From assembly GCA_020633975.1 (NCBI GenBank), contig JACKCR010000014.1, positions 21,185 to 85,184 of the forward strand: a stretch of DNA of 64,000 nt, given 5' to 3'. The notes beneath the pieces were generated by a model that was given only the letters and a program-made list of their open reading frames with translations, was not told the origin of the DNA and did not search any database. Of this stretch, positions 43,589-52,594 are shown in pieces (position 1 is the first letter of the stretch; the number at the start of each line of letters is the position of its first letter). Made by a program: the position numbers and the translations under genes. Origin of the DNA: Candidatus Eiseniibacteriota bacterium (GTDB lineage: Bacteria; Eisenbacteria; RBG-16-71-46; CAIMUX01).

Positions 43589-43711
43589 TCGCGTATCCTC
43601 TCCGACAACCAAGTAGCGATTGGCCGGCTTAGCGTCGATTGGCCGACCTTGCGCCGATCCGCCGACCGTCGACGGTTGACGATCGCCCTCGATCCCGAGC
43701 AAGATCACGCC

Positions 43712-44152
43712 ATGTCCAACTCGAACGGCGGAATCGTCTACTCCACCCGGCACGGGCAGATGTGTCCGGACTGCGGCAAACCCACATCGGACTGCGTCTG
43801 CAAGCGCGGCAAGGGCAAGGGCCGGGCCGGCGGGCAGGGTTCCGGCCGCCAAGCGGCGGGAGGGCGCTCGCGTGGGGCGACTCCCGGCGCATCCGTACAG
43901 AACGTTCCGGCCGACGGAATCGTCCGGGTTTCGCGGGAGACGAAGGGGCGGAAGGGCAAAGGCGTCACACTCATCACCGGCGTTCCTCTCGAAGGCGCGG
44001 AGTTGGATGACCTCGCGCGTTCGCTCAAGCAGAAGTGCGGCTGCGGAGGGGCGGTGAAGGACGGTGTCATCGAGATCCAAGGAGACCATCGGGACAGCCT
44101 GATCCAGGAACTCGAGAAGCGCGGATACAAGGTCAAGAAGGCCGGCGGATAG
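43712..44152 (+). CDS. yciH: SUI1/YciH-type translation initiation factor
   Basis: A 146-residue protein. The N-terminus has a CxxC...CxC cluster (CPDCGKPTSDCVC) and a Gly/Arg/Lys-rich linker. The last ~75 residues are an eIF1/SUI1 domain: GVTLITGVPLEGAELDDLAR, LKQKCGCGGAVKDGVIEIQG and the ending ELEKRGYKVKKAGG. Bacterial YciH proteins influence start-codon choice and stress translation. It lies 18 bases before the peroxiredoxin gene, in a short-spaced operon. Confidence 0.92.
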   Translation: MSNSNGGIVYSTRHGQMCPDCGKPTSDCVCKRGKGKGRAGGQGSGRQAAGGRSRGATPGASVQNVPADGIVRVSRETKGRKGKGVTLITGVPLEGAELDDLARSLKQKCGCGGAVKDGVIEIQGDHRDSLIQELEKRGYKVKKAGG

Positions 44153-44169
44153 CCGGGAGGTTCGGTGAA

Positions 44170-44646
44170 ATGATCGAAGTCGGAAAGAAGGCTCCGGCCT
44201 TCACGCTACAGAATCAGGATGGGGAGAAGGTCGCGTTGACGGGACTCGCTGGCTCCTGGGTCGTCCTCTACTTCTATCCCAAGGACGACACGCCGGGCTG
44301 CACGATCGAAGCCTGTGACTTCACCTCCGGACTCGCGGGTTTCCAGGAGCTGGACGCCGTCGTGCTCGGATGCAGCCCGGACTCGCCAGAGAGCCACCAG
44401 AAGTTCATCGAGAAGTACGACCTCGAGATCACGCTGCTGTCGGATCCGAAGCACACGGTGATGGAGAAGTACGGCGCATGGGGCGAGAAGACTCTCTACG
44501 GAAAGAAGTCGCTCGGCGTCCTCCGCTCCACCGTCTTGATCGATCCGTCCGGGAAGGTCGCGCATCACTGGAAGAGCGTGAAGGCCCAGGGGCATGCCGC
44601 GAAGGTGGCGGAGACGCTGGCAAAGGTCCGGGCGCAGCGGGGCTGA
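44170..44646 (+). CDS. bcp: Bcp/PrxQ-type thiol peroxiredoxin
   Basis: A 158-residue atypical 2-Cys peroxiredoxin. The peroxidatic Cys lies in YFYPKDDTPGCTIEACDF, with the resolving Cys five residues on, as in the Bcp subgroup. It reduces hydroperoxides at the expense of thioredoxin in the cytosol. GGGAGG ends eight bases before the ATG. It follows yciH and precedes the Fe-S factor gene by 18 bases, so a protective role for the Fe-S factor would fit. Confidence 0.95.
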   Translation: MIEVGKKAPAFTLQNQDGEKVALTGLAGSWVVLYFYPKDDTPGCTIEACDFTSGLAGFQELDAVVLGCSPDSPESHQKFIEKYDLEITLLSDPKHTVMEKYGAWGEKTLYGKKSLGVLRSTVLIDPSGKVAHHWKSVKAQGHAAKVAETLAKVRAQRG

Positions 44647-44664
44647 CCGCAAGGAAACGATCCG

Positions 44665-44961
44665 ATGACGGAGATGGAAGCACTCACTGCAATGTCGTCG
44701 GTACTCGACCCCGAGGTCGGGATCGACATCGTCAGCCTCGGACTCGTCGTCGACGTCGAGATCACGCCGGGCCTGGTGGATGTGAAGCTGATCATGACGT
44801 CCGTTGCATGCCCCATGCATGCGGACCTGGCCAGACAGGCCGAAGACGCGATCCGCGAGAAGGCGAAGCCCGGTACGACGGTGACCGTCAGGGTCGTCGA
44901 CTCTCCTGAGTGGACGCCGGACCGAATGTCCCTAGAAGCGCGTCGACAGCTCGGGTGGTGA
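44665..44961 (+). CDS. MIP18/DUF59-family metal-sulfur cluster assembly factor
   Basis: A 98-residue single-domain protein with the family pattern LDPEVGIDIVSLGLVVDVEI, TSVACPMHADLARQAEDAI and the C-terminal WTPDRMS. The Cys in ACPM is the position that handles Fe-S cargo in SufT/PaaD-like proteins. No other suf gene is adjacent. AAGGA precedes the ATG at 44665. Confidence 0.9.
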   Translation: MTEMEALTAMSSVLDPEVGIDIVSLGLVVDVEITPGLVDVKLIMTSVACPMHADLARQAEDAIREKAKPGTTVTVRVVDSPEWTPDRMSLEARRQLGW

Positions 44962-44967
44962 TGGAGC

Positions 44968-46089
44968 ATGACCCAACCTCAGATCAACTCGCCCGCGCCG
45001 TTCCGGATGCCCCCACTCCCTTTCCTCGTTCCCGGGATCCTGAGTCTTCTCTTGGGACTCGCGGCGGGCCTCACCCGACTCCCCTGGGAGCTGCCGGCGT
45101 TCGGAAGCGTGACGATGCTGCACGGACCGCTCATGGTGAGCGGGTTTCTCGGAACCGTGATCAGTGTGGAGCGAGCGGCCGCGTTGAGGCGTCCGTGGGC
45201 ATGGGCCGTGCCGGCGCTCAACGGGATCGGCGTTTTGGTTCTGCTCTTTCATGCCCAGCTCCGCTCCGGACTCCCCTTCGACGCACAACAGGCGGGGGCA
45301 ATCCTCTTTGCCGCGGGTGCGGTCGGGCTCGTGGCCATCTTCGCGGCCATCGTCCGGAAGCAGCCGACTCTCTTCAACGTCGTTATGGGGATGGGGGCGC
45401 TCGCGTATGTGGGTGCGAACCTCACGCTGCTCGTCGGAAAGCCGATCGCGACCGCGGTTCCGTTCTGGAGCGCGTTCCTCGTCCTCACGATTGCCGGCGA
45501 ACGTCTCGAACTGAACCGCTTCCTACGCCCTCAACGCGCGACCAAGACGGTCTTTCTCGTCATCGCATCGTTGACTCTGGTCGGTGCCGCGCTCGGACTC
45601 ACCTCCACGGCCTTGTCCGATCGCATCCAAGGGACGGTCTATCTCGTCCTCGCCGCTTGGCTACTCCGCAACGATATCGCGCGCCGCACGATCCGGATGA
45701 CAGGAGTCACTCGGTTCACCGCGGCCTGTCTCTTGATCGGGTATGCCTGGCTGGGTGTGGCCGGACTCTCCCTCGTCGTCAAGCCGGGGCAGATCGCCGG
45801 CACGTTCTACGACGCGGCGCTCCACTCGCTCTTTGTTGGTTTCGTCCTCAGCATGATCTTCGGACACGCGCCAATCATCGTTCCCGCCCTGCTCGGAAAG
45901 GCCGTGGAGTTCCGGAACCGATTCTACGCCCCACTCGTGCTGCTCCACGCGTCCTTGCTCCTGAGGGTCGGAGCTGACCACGCGCAATGGATGGAAGGAC
46001 GTCGATGGGGCGGACTCGTCAACGAGATCGCGCTCGTTCTGTATCTCATCCTATTGGTGACGGGGATTCGCCGGGCTCGACGTTCTTAG
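44968..46089 (+). CDS. NnrS-like multi-pass membrane protein
   Basis: A 373-residue protein with 10-12 predicted membrane helices. Two features recall the NnrS family: HGPLMVSGFLGTVISVERA in an early helix and DAALHSLFVGFVLSMIFGHAPIIVPALLG late on, each with His residues suited to haem or metal ligation. NnrS proteins are haem- and copper-containing membrane proteins that protect against nitric oxide. This is the last gene of the short-spaced operon, seven bases after the Fe-S factor gene. Confidence 0.7.
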   Translation: MTQPQINSPAPFRMPPLPFLVPGILSLLLGLAAGLTRLPWELPAFGSVTMLHGPLMVSGFLGTVISVERAAALRRPWAWAVPALNGIGVLVLLFHAQLRSGLPFDAQQAGAILFAAGAVGLVAIFAAIVRKQPTLFNVVMGMGALAYVGANLTLLVGKPIATAVPFWSAFLVLTIAGERLELNRFLRPQRATKTVFLVIASLTLVGAALGLTSTALSDRIQGTVYLVLAAWLLRNDIARRTIRMTGVTRFTAACLLIGYAWLGVAGLSLVVKPGQIAGTFYDAALHSLFVGFVLSMIFGHAPIIVPALLGKAVEFRNRFYAPLVLLHASLLLRVGADHAQWMEGRRWGGLVNEIALVLYLILLVTGIRRARRS

Positions 46090-46201
46090 TGGTGTGACTG
46101 CCCATTCGCGACTTGGCGGCTCCACTCTCGCCCTGTCGAATCCACTTCGCTCCCGCACACACACTGTAGAGATCGCCAAATGCCGCGGTGGGCGACGGCG
46201 C

Positions 46202-47734
46202 TCAGTCTCTTCTCATCGGATCTTCGAGCGGACGATCCGCTGCGATGTCGTAGAGTGTGAGCTGACGCAGGCGGTGGTAGGCCACCCAGTAGCGCCTGAG
46301 TGTATCGATGTACCGCGTTCGGGCACTGTCCTTCTGCTGCTGCGCGTCGAACAACTCGGTGATCCCGATCTTCCCGATCAGGTATCGATTCCTTGCGACC
46401 TCGAACCGCCGGCTCGCCACGGTGTCGGCTTTCGCTGCGGACTCGATCTGACGGGCCAGGAGTGCGAACTGCGTCGCCTCGAAGTGGACATCCTGATCGA
46501 GTTCGCGTCTCTTCCGGTCGTTCTCGAGACGAGTTCGGTTGAGGGCCGCGGTCGCGCCTTCGATGGCCGCGCGGTTTCGTCCCCATCCGAGCAGCGGCAC
46601 ACGGAAGCCGACGTTGAACCGCTGCTGGTCGAGTAGGTGGTCGTAGACCTCGTCGAAAGTGTCGCTCGACTGGTTGAGTCCGTAGCTGGCCGAGAGGTCG
46701 GCCGAGAGTCGATCGGTGGACCGCGCTCGAGCCAGGGATTCCTCCGCCTGGAGGTCGGACAGCTCCATCGAGAGGAAGTCCGGCCGGTTCTCGCGGGCGA
46801 GCCGAACGGCGCGCTCCGGTGCAATCGAGATCGGCTCGGGATCGAGAGGTGGCAGGATCTCGATCCGGTCGTCGTACGCGAGGCCGAGTTCGAGCTTGAG
46901 GTTCCGTAGCGATCGTTCGTAGTCGATCCGCAGGTTGGCCAGCTCTGTCTGCGAGTTGATGAGTGCGAGCTCGCTCTGGAGCAGGTCGTTCTCTGCGATG
47001 TTCCCGATCTCGAACCGTCCCAGGGAGAGTTGATAGATCGAGTCGTTGACTGCCGCGTTGGTCTCCGCGTTCTGGAGTTCGAGGTCTGCGACGTAGAAGC
47101 GGAAGAAGAGGTCCGTGACCTGGACGGCGACGCCTTCCAAGTCCCAGAGGTAGCTTCTGCGCGCGAGGTCATACCGCTTCGGCTCCACCTTGCGATCCCA
47201 GCCCTGCGAGTTGAATCGGAAGAGCGGCTGTGAGAGCTGGATGGAGAGTGGGGTCGACTGCCAGAGCGTCCGATCCACGTCTCCGAACTCATCCGTTCGG
47301 GTCAGGCTCGAGCCGAGCGACAGGGTCGCGCCCGTTTGGGGAATGGCCTGGTCGAGGGAGAGGTCGAACGACGAGGACGTCCGGTTCTGCTCCACGTAGG
47401 CGACGGTTCCGTCGTCTCTCGTCACCTCTCCGATCGAACGCTCCACTCCGGGCAGGTTGCCGCCGAGGGAGAGGATCGGACGAAGCGACGCGTTGTACGA
47501 CCTGTATCCCCACTCCGACTCAGCGAACGTCAGGCTGGCCGCGCGGGCCGTGGGCCCGTTGCGCAGGGCGAGGGCGATGCAGTCTTCGAGCGTCATCGGA
47601 CGGGTCGCCTGCGCGAAGGACGGAGCGCAGATCACTATCGAGAGGACGAGTGAGAAGATGAGCGAGAAGACGAGCGAGTAGACGAAGACAAGCGAGTAGA
47701 CCCAGTGTGCGCTCCGAACGCCACGAGACACCAT
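46202..47734 (-). CDS. TolC-family outer-membrane efflux channel
   Basis: About 510 residues. It carries the paired OEP repeats: MTLEDCIALALRNGPTARAA near the N-terminus, FELEVGNIAENDLL-like FEIGNIAENDLLQSEL, the second repeat with AVRLARENRPDFLSMEL, and NRYLIGKIGITELFDAQQQK near the end. The signal segment is odd: YSLVFVYSLVFSLIFSLVLS, encoded by in-frame 12-bp repeats (47646-47699). The start at 47734 is preferred because GAGGTGGGG precedes it; ATG 47761, overlapping the upstream stop, is possible. It is the last gene of the export operon running from 51095. Confidence 0.85.
   Translation of the reverse strand: MVSRGVRSAHWVYSLVFVYSLVFSLIFSLVLSIVICAPSFAQATRPMTLEDCIALALRNGPTARAASLTFAESEWGYRSYNASLRPILSLGGNLPGVERSIGEVTRDDGTVAYVEQNRTSSSFDLSLDQAIPQTGATLSLGSSLTRTDEFGDVDRTLWQSTPLSIQLSQPLFRFNSQGWDRKVEPKRYDLARRSYLWDLEGVAVQVTDLFFRFYVADLELQNAETNAAVNDSIYQLSLGRFEIGNIAENDLLQSELALINSQTELANLRIDYERSLRNLKLELGLAYDDRIEILPPLDPEPISIAPERAVRLARENRPDFLSMELSDLQAEESLARARSTDRLSADLSASYGLNQSSDTFDEVYDHLLDQQRFNVGFRVPLLGWGRNRAAIEGATAALNRTRLENDRKRRELDQDVHFEATQFALLARQIESAAKADTVASRRFEVARNRYLIGKIGITELFDAQQQKDSARTRYIDTLRRYWVAYHRLRQLTLYDIAADRPLEDPMRRD
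47646..47699. repeat. 12-bp tandem repeats in the signal-peptide region of the TolC-like gene
   Basis: Units GACGAGTGAGAA, GATGAGCGAGAA and GACGAGCGAGTA, then a longer degenerate unit, follow head to tail. Read on the minus strand they encode repeated S-L-V/I-F hydrophobic residues. Confidence 0.7.
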
Positions 47735-47753
47735 TCCGATCCCCACCTCTCTT

Positions 47754-49103
47754 CTACTCATGGCGCAAGGCTTCGACGGGATCCATAGAGGCGGCCCGGC
47801 GCGCAGGAAGGAGCCCGAACGCGAGGCCGACGGTCACGGACACGACGAACGCGAGTAGGACGGATTGCGCCGTGATGATGGTCGAGATGCCTGTGCTCGA
47901 CTCGATGCCGAAACTGAGTCCGACGCCGAGAAGGATCCCGAGAACTCCACCGGTGAAGCTGATCGCTACCGATTCGACCAAGAACTGGTAGATCACGTCT
48001 TTCTTCGTGGCCCCGATCGACCGGCGGACGCCGATCTCTCGAATCCGTTCGAGGACGGACGCCAGCATGATGTTCATGATTCCGATACCGCCGACGATGA
48101 GCGAGATCGACGCGATTGCGGCCAGGACGACGTTGAAGATCGCCTGGGTCCGCCTCTCCTGAGCAAGGAGCACCTCGGGAATGATCACCTCGAAGTCGAC
48201 CACACCATAGTGGCGTCGCTCCAACATCCGGCTGATGACTTCGGCAACGGGCTTGACGTAGTCGGTTCCCGTCACGCGAACGACGAGACGGTCCACCTGG
48301 TGGTAGTTGTCGCTCCCGCCGGATTGAGCATCGCCGTCCGCCTGGAGGTCACGCTCGGTGAGCCGAGCACGGTCGGAGAAACGGAGGAGCTGGGTGCTGA
48401 TCGGGGTGTAGATGTCGAGGTTGTAGTTCCGGATCCCGAGATGTTGCAGACTCTCGGCATCGAGCTGCCGTTGCTCCAGAACGCCGATGACCGTGAGCCA
48501 GAGGTCCCCGCACTTGATCCGCTTCCCGATCGGCGCTTCCGCCGCGAAGAACCGGGTCTTGATCTCCTGGCCGATGACGCAGACGGGGATCGCATCCGCG
48601 AGATGTGCTTCGCTGAAGTAGGTCCCTTCCGCGAGCTCGAACTGACCGTCCTGGAAGTAGGTCTGGTCCACACCGATCAGCTTCACGCTCCGGCGTCTTC
48701 CGGAGCGGATGGCCATCGTCTCCATTTCGATCTCGGGGCTGACGTACGCGACTCCGGGAATGGTCGCCTCGATCGCCTGAGCATCGGCGAGAGAGAGGCC
48801 AGGAGAGAAGGGACGGCGTTCCGCTTCGGCCTCGGACTGCGTGTCGTCCGATACGTCGCCTTCCACCTGTTTGACGACAGGCTTCACGATCACGTTGTTG
48901 GTGCCGAGCAGCTTCATCTGCTCGAGGATCTCTTCCTGGGCACCGCGACCGATCGAGAGCATCGAGATGACGGACGCCACACCAAAGACGATGCCGAGCG
49001 ACGTGAGGACAGCACGTGTCTTGTTGTGAGCGATCGACTCGAACGCGAGGTTGACGTTGTAGGCGAGCTTGACCAGCGCGGATGGCGAGAACCCAGAACT
49101 CAT
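47754..49103 (-). CDS. MacB/FtsX-type ABC transporter permease
   Basis: A 449-residue permease: one membrane helix after ESIAHNKTRAVLTSLGIVFGVASVISML, a large periplasmic MacB core domain (~200 residues) and three C-terminal helices of the FtsX domain (IASISLIVGGIGIMNIMLASVLERIREIGVRRSIGA...). The ATPase domain of full MacB is missing, and no ATPase gene is in the operon. It therefore needs a LolD-like ATPase from elsewhere. It starts two bases after the MacA-like stop and overlaps the TolC-like frame by its last bases. Confidence 0.88.
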   Translation of the reverse strand: MSSGFSPSALVKLAYNVNLAFESIAHNKTRAVLTSLGIVFGVASVISMLSIGRGAQEEILEQMKLLGTNNVIVKPVVKQVEGDVSDDTQSEAEAERRPFSPGLSLADAQAIEATIPGVAYVSPEIEMETMAIRSGRRRSVKLIGVDQTYFQDGQFELAEGTYFSEAHLADAIPVCVIGQEIKTRFFAAEAPIGKRIKCGDLWLTVIGVLEQRQLDAESLQHLGIRNYNLDIYTPISTQLLRFSDRARLTERDLQADGDAQSGGSDNYHQVDRLVVRVTGTDYVKPVAEVISRMLERRHYGVVDFEVIIPEVLLAQERRTQAIFNVVLAAIASISLIVGGIGIMNIMLASVLERIREIGVRRSIGATKKDVIYQFLVESVAISFTGGVLGILLGVGLSFGIESSTGISTIITAQSVLLAFVVSVTVGLAFGLLPARRAASMDPVEALRHE

Positions 49104-49105
49104 CG

Positions 49106-50533
49106 TCAGCGGGTCCCGCGACGGCTTCCCTGACCATCTCCTCGTGCCGGACGGTCACCCTGGCCCCGCTGTCCCTCGTTCCCGGGGCCCCGGCGACGTC
49201 CGTCCTGCTCCCCGATCACCGTCGACGACTCTGACTCTGGGTCGTCGTCCGTGCGTGCCGCGGTCTGGGTCTCCTGGGGACGCACTCGTTCGTCCTCTGG
49301 AAGCCGGACGAGTTCCGTGTCCTCCCCGCCCTCTGGGGTCGCCAGGTAGAGTGTGGCGTTCCGTTCGAGTCCTGCCTCGATGACGACTTCGTTCTCGTTC
49401 ATGAGGCCGAGGCGGACTTCACGCCGCACCGGGCCGCCTTCCTTGACGAAGACGAAGGACAGTGAGTCGGTGGTGTGTACCGTTTCCAGTGGCACGTAGA
49501 GGACGTCTGCGAGTTCGGCCACGGTGATCACGTTGCTCGTCGTCATGGCCGGGCGAAGTGTCGAGTCCGCTTCCGTGATCTCGATCTTCACCTCGAAGAC
49601 CTTTGCGTCGGAGTTCGGACGCTGTTCGCCGATGTTCGCGATCTCGGTGACGACGCCGGTGAGTTTCCGGGACGGATCGGCGTCGAGCCCTACCTGCACC
49701 GGTTGTCCTTGCTTGACCCGCTGGATGTCGACTTCGTTGACGTAGGTGCGAGATTCCATGATGGAGAGGTCGGGAAGGGTGGCGACCACGGGATCCCAAG
49801 CGTTGATCTTCCCTCCGGACGTGAGCTTCTGCCCCCGCCAGTCCCTCTGGTAGATGACCATCCCGTTCTCGGGGGCGGTGATGGTGAACTCGCTCCCGAG
49901 GTCTTGGAGCTCTTCCTTCGCGCGGACCGACTTGGTCAGACTGGCCTGGACTTCCTGCATCTTCGCTACGGCCTGTTGGACTTGAGTGCTGTAGTTGGCC
50001 AGCGACTGGTCGAAGTTGCGCTTCGCCTTCTCGTAGTCGATCTCCGCCTTCCGGCGGACCGAGGGAGGCTCGTAGATCGACTCCTCGCTTCGAAGCCTCG
50101 CCTCCTCCATCGCATATCTGAGGGAGACGCGATCCTCCCTCGCCTTGCTCAGGGTGAGCGAGGTGTCGAGTCGGGTTTGCGTGAACTGAGACTCGGCCTT
50201 CTGGAGGTCGATCTCCGCATCCTTGATCTTGTTGTTGAGATCGGACCGATCCAGCTCCGCGACGAACTCGCCCTTCGAGACCACGGTCCCCTCCGGGACG
50301 AGCCTCAGGATCGACATCTCGTGGATGCGCGCCTGGCGCGCGTTGCTCGGGCCGTAGATCTTGACCGAGCTCTTCGCCTGGAGCTCGCCGGTGGTGGCGA
50401 CGGTCGCACGGAAGTCACCGAACGTCGGGCTGGCGAGGAGCTCGACCGTGTCCGACGAACCTCTTCGGAGCAGCAGCAGGGAACTCGCGAGGAGTAGGCC
50501 GAGAGCGATCAGCCAGATGCGATTCCGTTTCAT
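49106..50533 (-). CDS. MacA/HlyD-like periplasmic adaptor
   Basis: A 475-residue adaptor: N-terminal membrane anchor (IWLIALGLLLASSLLLL), biotinyl-lipoyl-like and helical-hairpin regions (EDRVSLRYAMEEARLRSEE... QQAVAKMQEVQASLTK), then beta-barrel and membrane-proximal domains (SIMESRTYVNEVDIQRVKQGQPV). The final ~70 residues are a Gly/Arg/Asp-rich disordered tail. It is followed directly by the permease and the TolC-like channel genes, giving a MacAB-TolC-like tripartite exporter, possibly for a peptide or lipid. Confidence 0.88.
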   Translation of the reverse strand: MKRNRIWLIALGLLLASSLLLLRRGSSDTVELLASPTFGDFRATVATTGELQAKSSVKIYGPSNARQARIHEMSILRLVPEGTVVSKGEFVAELDRSDLNNKIKDAEIDLQKAESQFTQTRLDTSLTLSKAREDRVSLRYAMEEARLRSEESIYEPPSVRRKAEIDYEKAKRNFDQSLANYSTQVQQAVAKMQEVQASLTKSVRAKEELQDLGSEFTITAPENGMVIYQRDWRGQKLTSGGKINAWDPVVATLPDLSIMESRTYVNEVDIQRVKQGQPVQVGLDADPSRKLTGVVTEIANIGEQRPNSDAKVFEVKIEITEADSTLRPAMTTSNVITVAELADVLYVPLETVHTTDSLSFVFVKEGGPVRREVRLGLMNENEVVIEAGLERNATLYLATPEGGEDTELVRLPEDERVRPQETQTAARTDDDPESESSTVIGEQDGRRRGPGNEGQRGQGDRPARGDGQGSRRGTR

Positions 50534-50627
50534 GATCCCCCAACCCCCTGAAGACGCAGACGTGCAGGCCCCCGCAGAGCCCCTCTACCCCAGAGGAGCG
50601 ACGAGGATCCCCACGCCGTTGTTCACC

Positions 50628-51095
50628 TCAACTCCCGGAGAAGATGCGGACGGCAAGACGAACGATCGCTCCATGGATCAGCGCCCCGCCGATCGCGGCG
50701 AACGCCATCGCCACGACTGTCTCGGCGACGAATCCGCCAAGCCCGGCGGGAGAGTTCTCCTCGGCCAGGAACCGCTCGAATGGTCCGCGTTGGCGAAGTG
50801 CCTCCACGGCCGCGATCCCGATCTGACCGAACTGCCAAGCCACCAATACGCCCGCGCCCTCACCGGCCGAGTCCGGACTCACACCTCCGACCTGGCCCCG
50901 CGAGTTGAGCCATCCCAAGACCGTGGCACCGACCAGGGTGAGGATTGCGAAGAGAAGGATCGTGCGTCGCCCTTCTTCCGGGCGTCCCAGCCGGTACCAA
51001 TTGATGCCAAGGAGCGCCCCCGCTCCTGGCAGGCCACCGACCAGGGCAACGAGAATGAGAGGAATAGGGGACCAGGGCCGTCTCGTCGAACTCAC
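50628..51095 (-). CDS. Small integral membrane protein, unknown function
   Basis: A 155-residue protein with about three hydrophobic stretches: IPLILVALVGGLPGAGALLG, TILLFAILTLVGATVLGWL and the C-terminal GGFVAETVVAMAFAAIGGAL. It lies 95 bp upstream of the MacA-like gene on the same strand and may be the first gene of that export operon. I do not recognise the family. Confidence 0.6.
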   Translation of the reverse strand: MSSTRRPWSPIPLILVALVGGLPGAGALLGINWYRLGRPEEGRRTILLFAILTLVGATVLGWLNSRGQVGGVSPDSAGEGAGVLVAWQFGQIGIAAVEALRQRGPFERFLAEENSPAGLGGFVAETVVAMAFAAIGGALIHGAIVRLAVRIFSGS

Positions 51096-51214
51096 AAGTG
51101 CTCCTTCCCGCAGAGACTACAGAAAGGGCGGAGGATCGAGAAGTGCTCGCACGGTCTTGGGGCGAGGTGGAAGCCACCGTCCCCAGGGGCCGAGCGATGG
51201 CTGTGAAGACGAGG

Positions 51215-51244
51215 ACGCCCCCCGATCCGGAGATCGGAGGGCGT
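51215..51244 (-). terminator. Strong hairpin after the PEP-CTERM gene
   Basis: The arms 51215-51227 and 51232-51244 pair at 12 of 13 positions with loop CGGA. It lies about 65 bp beyond the stop of the minus-strand PEP-CTERM gene and is followed on that strand by CCTCGTCTTC. It is a likely terminator. Confidence 0.6.
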
Positions 51245-51309
51245 TCGTGAGTCGTGCCGAACAGCTCGAGCGCAGTTCGGAGTCAGACGATGGGGTCAGG
51301 TCGATCGGA

Positions 51310-52122
51310 TCAAGCAGACTTCCTGCGTCGACGGATGAGCCCCGCGATGCCGAGCCCGCCGCCGAGAAGCAACAGGCTCGCCGGCTCGGGAACTGGGTTG
51401 GTGTAGGGCAGAGTCGGCCGGTAGGCGAGGGAGAGTGACCCCTCCTTACCACCCTGCCACTTCTTGAGATACCCGTTCGTGTAGTACTGGGCGTCGAGGC
51501 CGGCGTACGTGTTCACCTGGGCACCGATCATCGAGCCGTATCCGGTTCCGGTCCACGCGGCGCCGCCCGTCGTGTACTCGGGCGTGTAGTCGATGATGTG
51601 ACTTGCGTCGATCGTGAACCCGAACGTCCGAGACCGGTCCGCCTCGCGCTGGTTCTTGAGGTCGAGAACCCAGCTCGCGGCGGTCGGCTCGAGGGAGGTG
51701 AACATCTGGTCCGGAGCGTTGATGTTGTTGTCGCACGTTCCGTCGAAGTAGCTCGAACCATCGTTCCGTCCGTTGTAGCCGTACACCGTCAGCTTCGGGC
51801 TGCTCGAACTGAGACCGTCGAAGTAGAAGAGCCCGAGGTTGCCCTCGGTCCCAGCCATGGCCGGGCCTCCGGTCAACGCGAGCGTGAACCCTTCGGTCTT
51901 GAGGAGCGGCCTGTTTGGGACCTCTCCGAAGTTCATGTACCAGCTCAACTGCTTCGTCTGGGTGTCGAACGACGACTGGACCCAATTGATGACTCCGCCG
52001 CGGTCGTTGTAGGCACCGCCGTCGGATGGGTTCCAGTTCCAGCCGTACACCGCTGCCTGGGCGCAGACGGCTGTCGCGGTCAGCGCCGCGGTCGCGAATA
52101 GGGTCGAAATCAAGTGACGCAT
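51310..52122 (-). CDS. Secreted PEP-CTERM sorting-domain protein
   Basis: A 270-residue protein with a signal peptide (cleavage near AQAAV), a ~220-residue Trp/Tyr/Asn-rich beta domain (KQLSWYMNFGEVPN, LGLFYFDGLSS) and a textbook PEP-CTERM tail: VPEPAS, a hydrophobic helix LLLLGGGLGIAGLI and RRRRK. Exosortase (XrtA-type) recognises and cleaves such tails and passes the protein to the surface or matrix. No exosortase gene is in this window. The start at 52122 follows AAGGGATGAGGG; the frame is open further upstream. Confidence 0.88.
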   Translation of the reverse strand: MRHLISTLFATAALTATAVCAQAAVYGWNWNPSDGGAYNDRGGVINWVQSSFDTQTKQLSWYMNFGEVPNRPLLKTEGFTLALTGGPAMAGTEGNLGLFYFDGLSSSSPKLTVYGYNGRNDGSSYFDGTCDNNINAPDQMFTSLEPTAASWVLDLKNQREADRSRTFGFTIDASHIIDYTPEYTTGGAAWTGTGYGSMIGAQVNTYAGLDAQYYTNGYLKKWQGGKEGSLSLAYRPTLPYTNPVPEPASLLLLGGGLGIAGLIRRRRKSA

Positions 52123-52594
52123 GCCCTCATCCCTTTCTTTCGGTCCAGCGAGTGATCCAGATCGATCGATCTCGAAGGCCAAGGAGCGATTCGATTCCAT
52201 CGGGGCGATCGGGGATGTCTTTGTCGGTTTACACCTAGTCCCAGAGCGGTGGAAACCGTTGTCCCGCTGTAACGTCCTGTCCTTTGATCTGCCCCGCCGG
52301 AACCACTTGGAGTTCCAAGCAATTCAAGGATACCGAGTCGGACTGTCGAGTGTCAACAAATGCAGACTATTGTGACGCGGTTTCTTTCCTCTGCGTTCGT
52401 GTCGCTGCTTCATTGGGACACCAGTCCATACGGACTAGTCACATCGGCGATGCCGGGTTGTGTCCCAAGTATTTATCGATTCCGCCGCGACGAAGTTGCG
52501 CATGAAGTAGAGGGCGGGCGACGATATCCGCCGCCCGCAAAGGGCGGCTTCACTGCCAATGAGTTACAAGGAGTGGGCCAGTTGGCGGGAGAGA
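52123..52594. other. Intergenic region with hairpins
   Basis: The 472-bp gap is upstream of the PEP-CTERM gene and downstream of the MutS-like gene on the minus strand. It holds a tight hairpin GCCGCCC/GGGCGGC with a GCAAA loop at 52530-52548, overlapped by a second arm pairing GCGGGCG with CGCCCGC, plus small stems CTTGGA/TCCAAG and AGTCC/GGACT. No gene is convincing and no sigma-54 site was recognised. Confidence 0.45.

Noticed and set aside
44665-46089. Denitrification or nitric-oxide operon
   Set aside because: Only an NnrS-like protein is present; no nitrite or nitric-oxide reductase genes are nearby.
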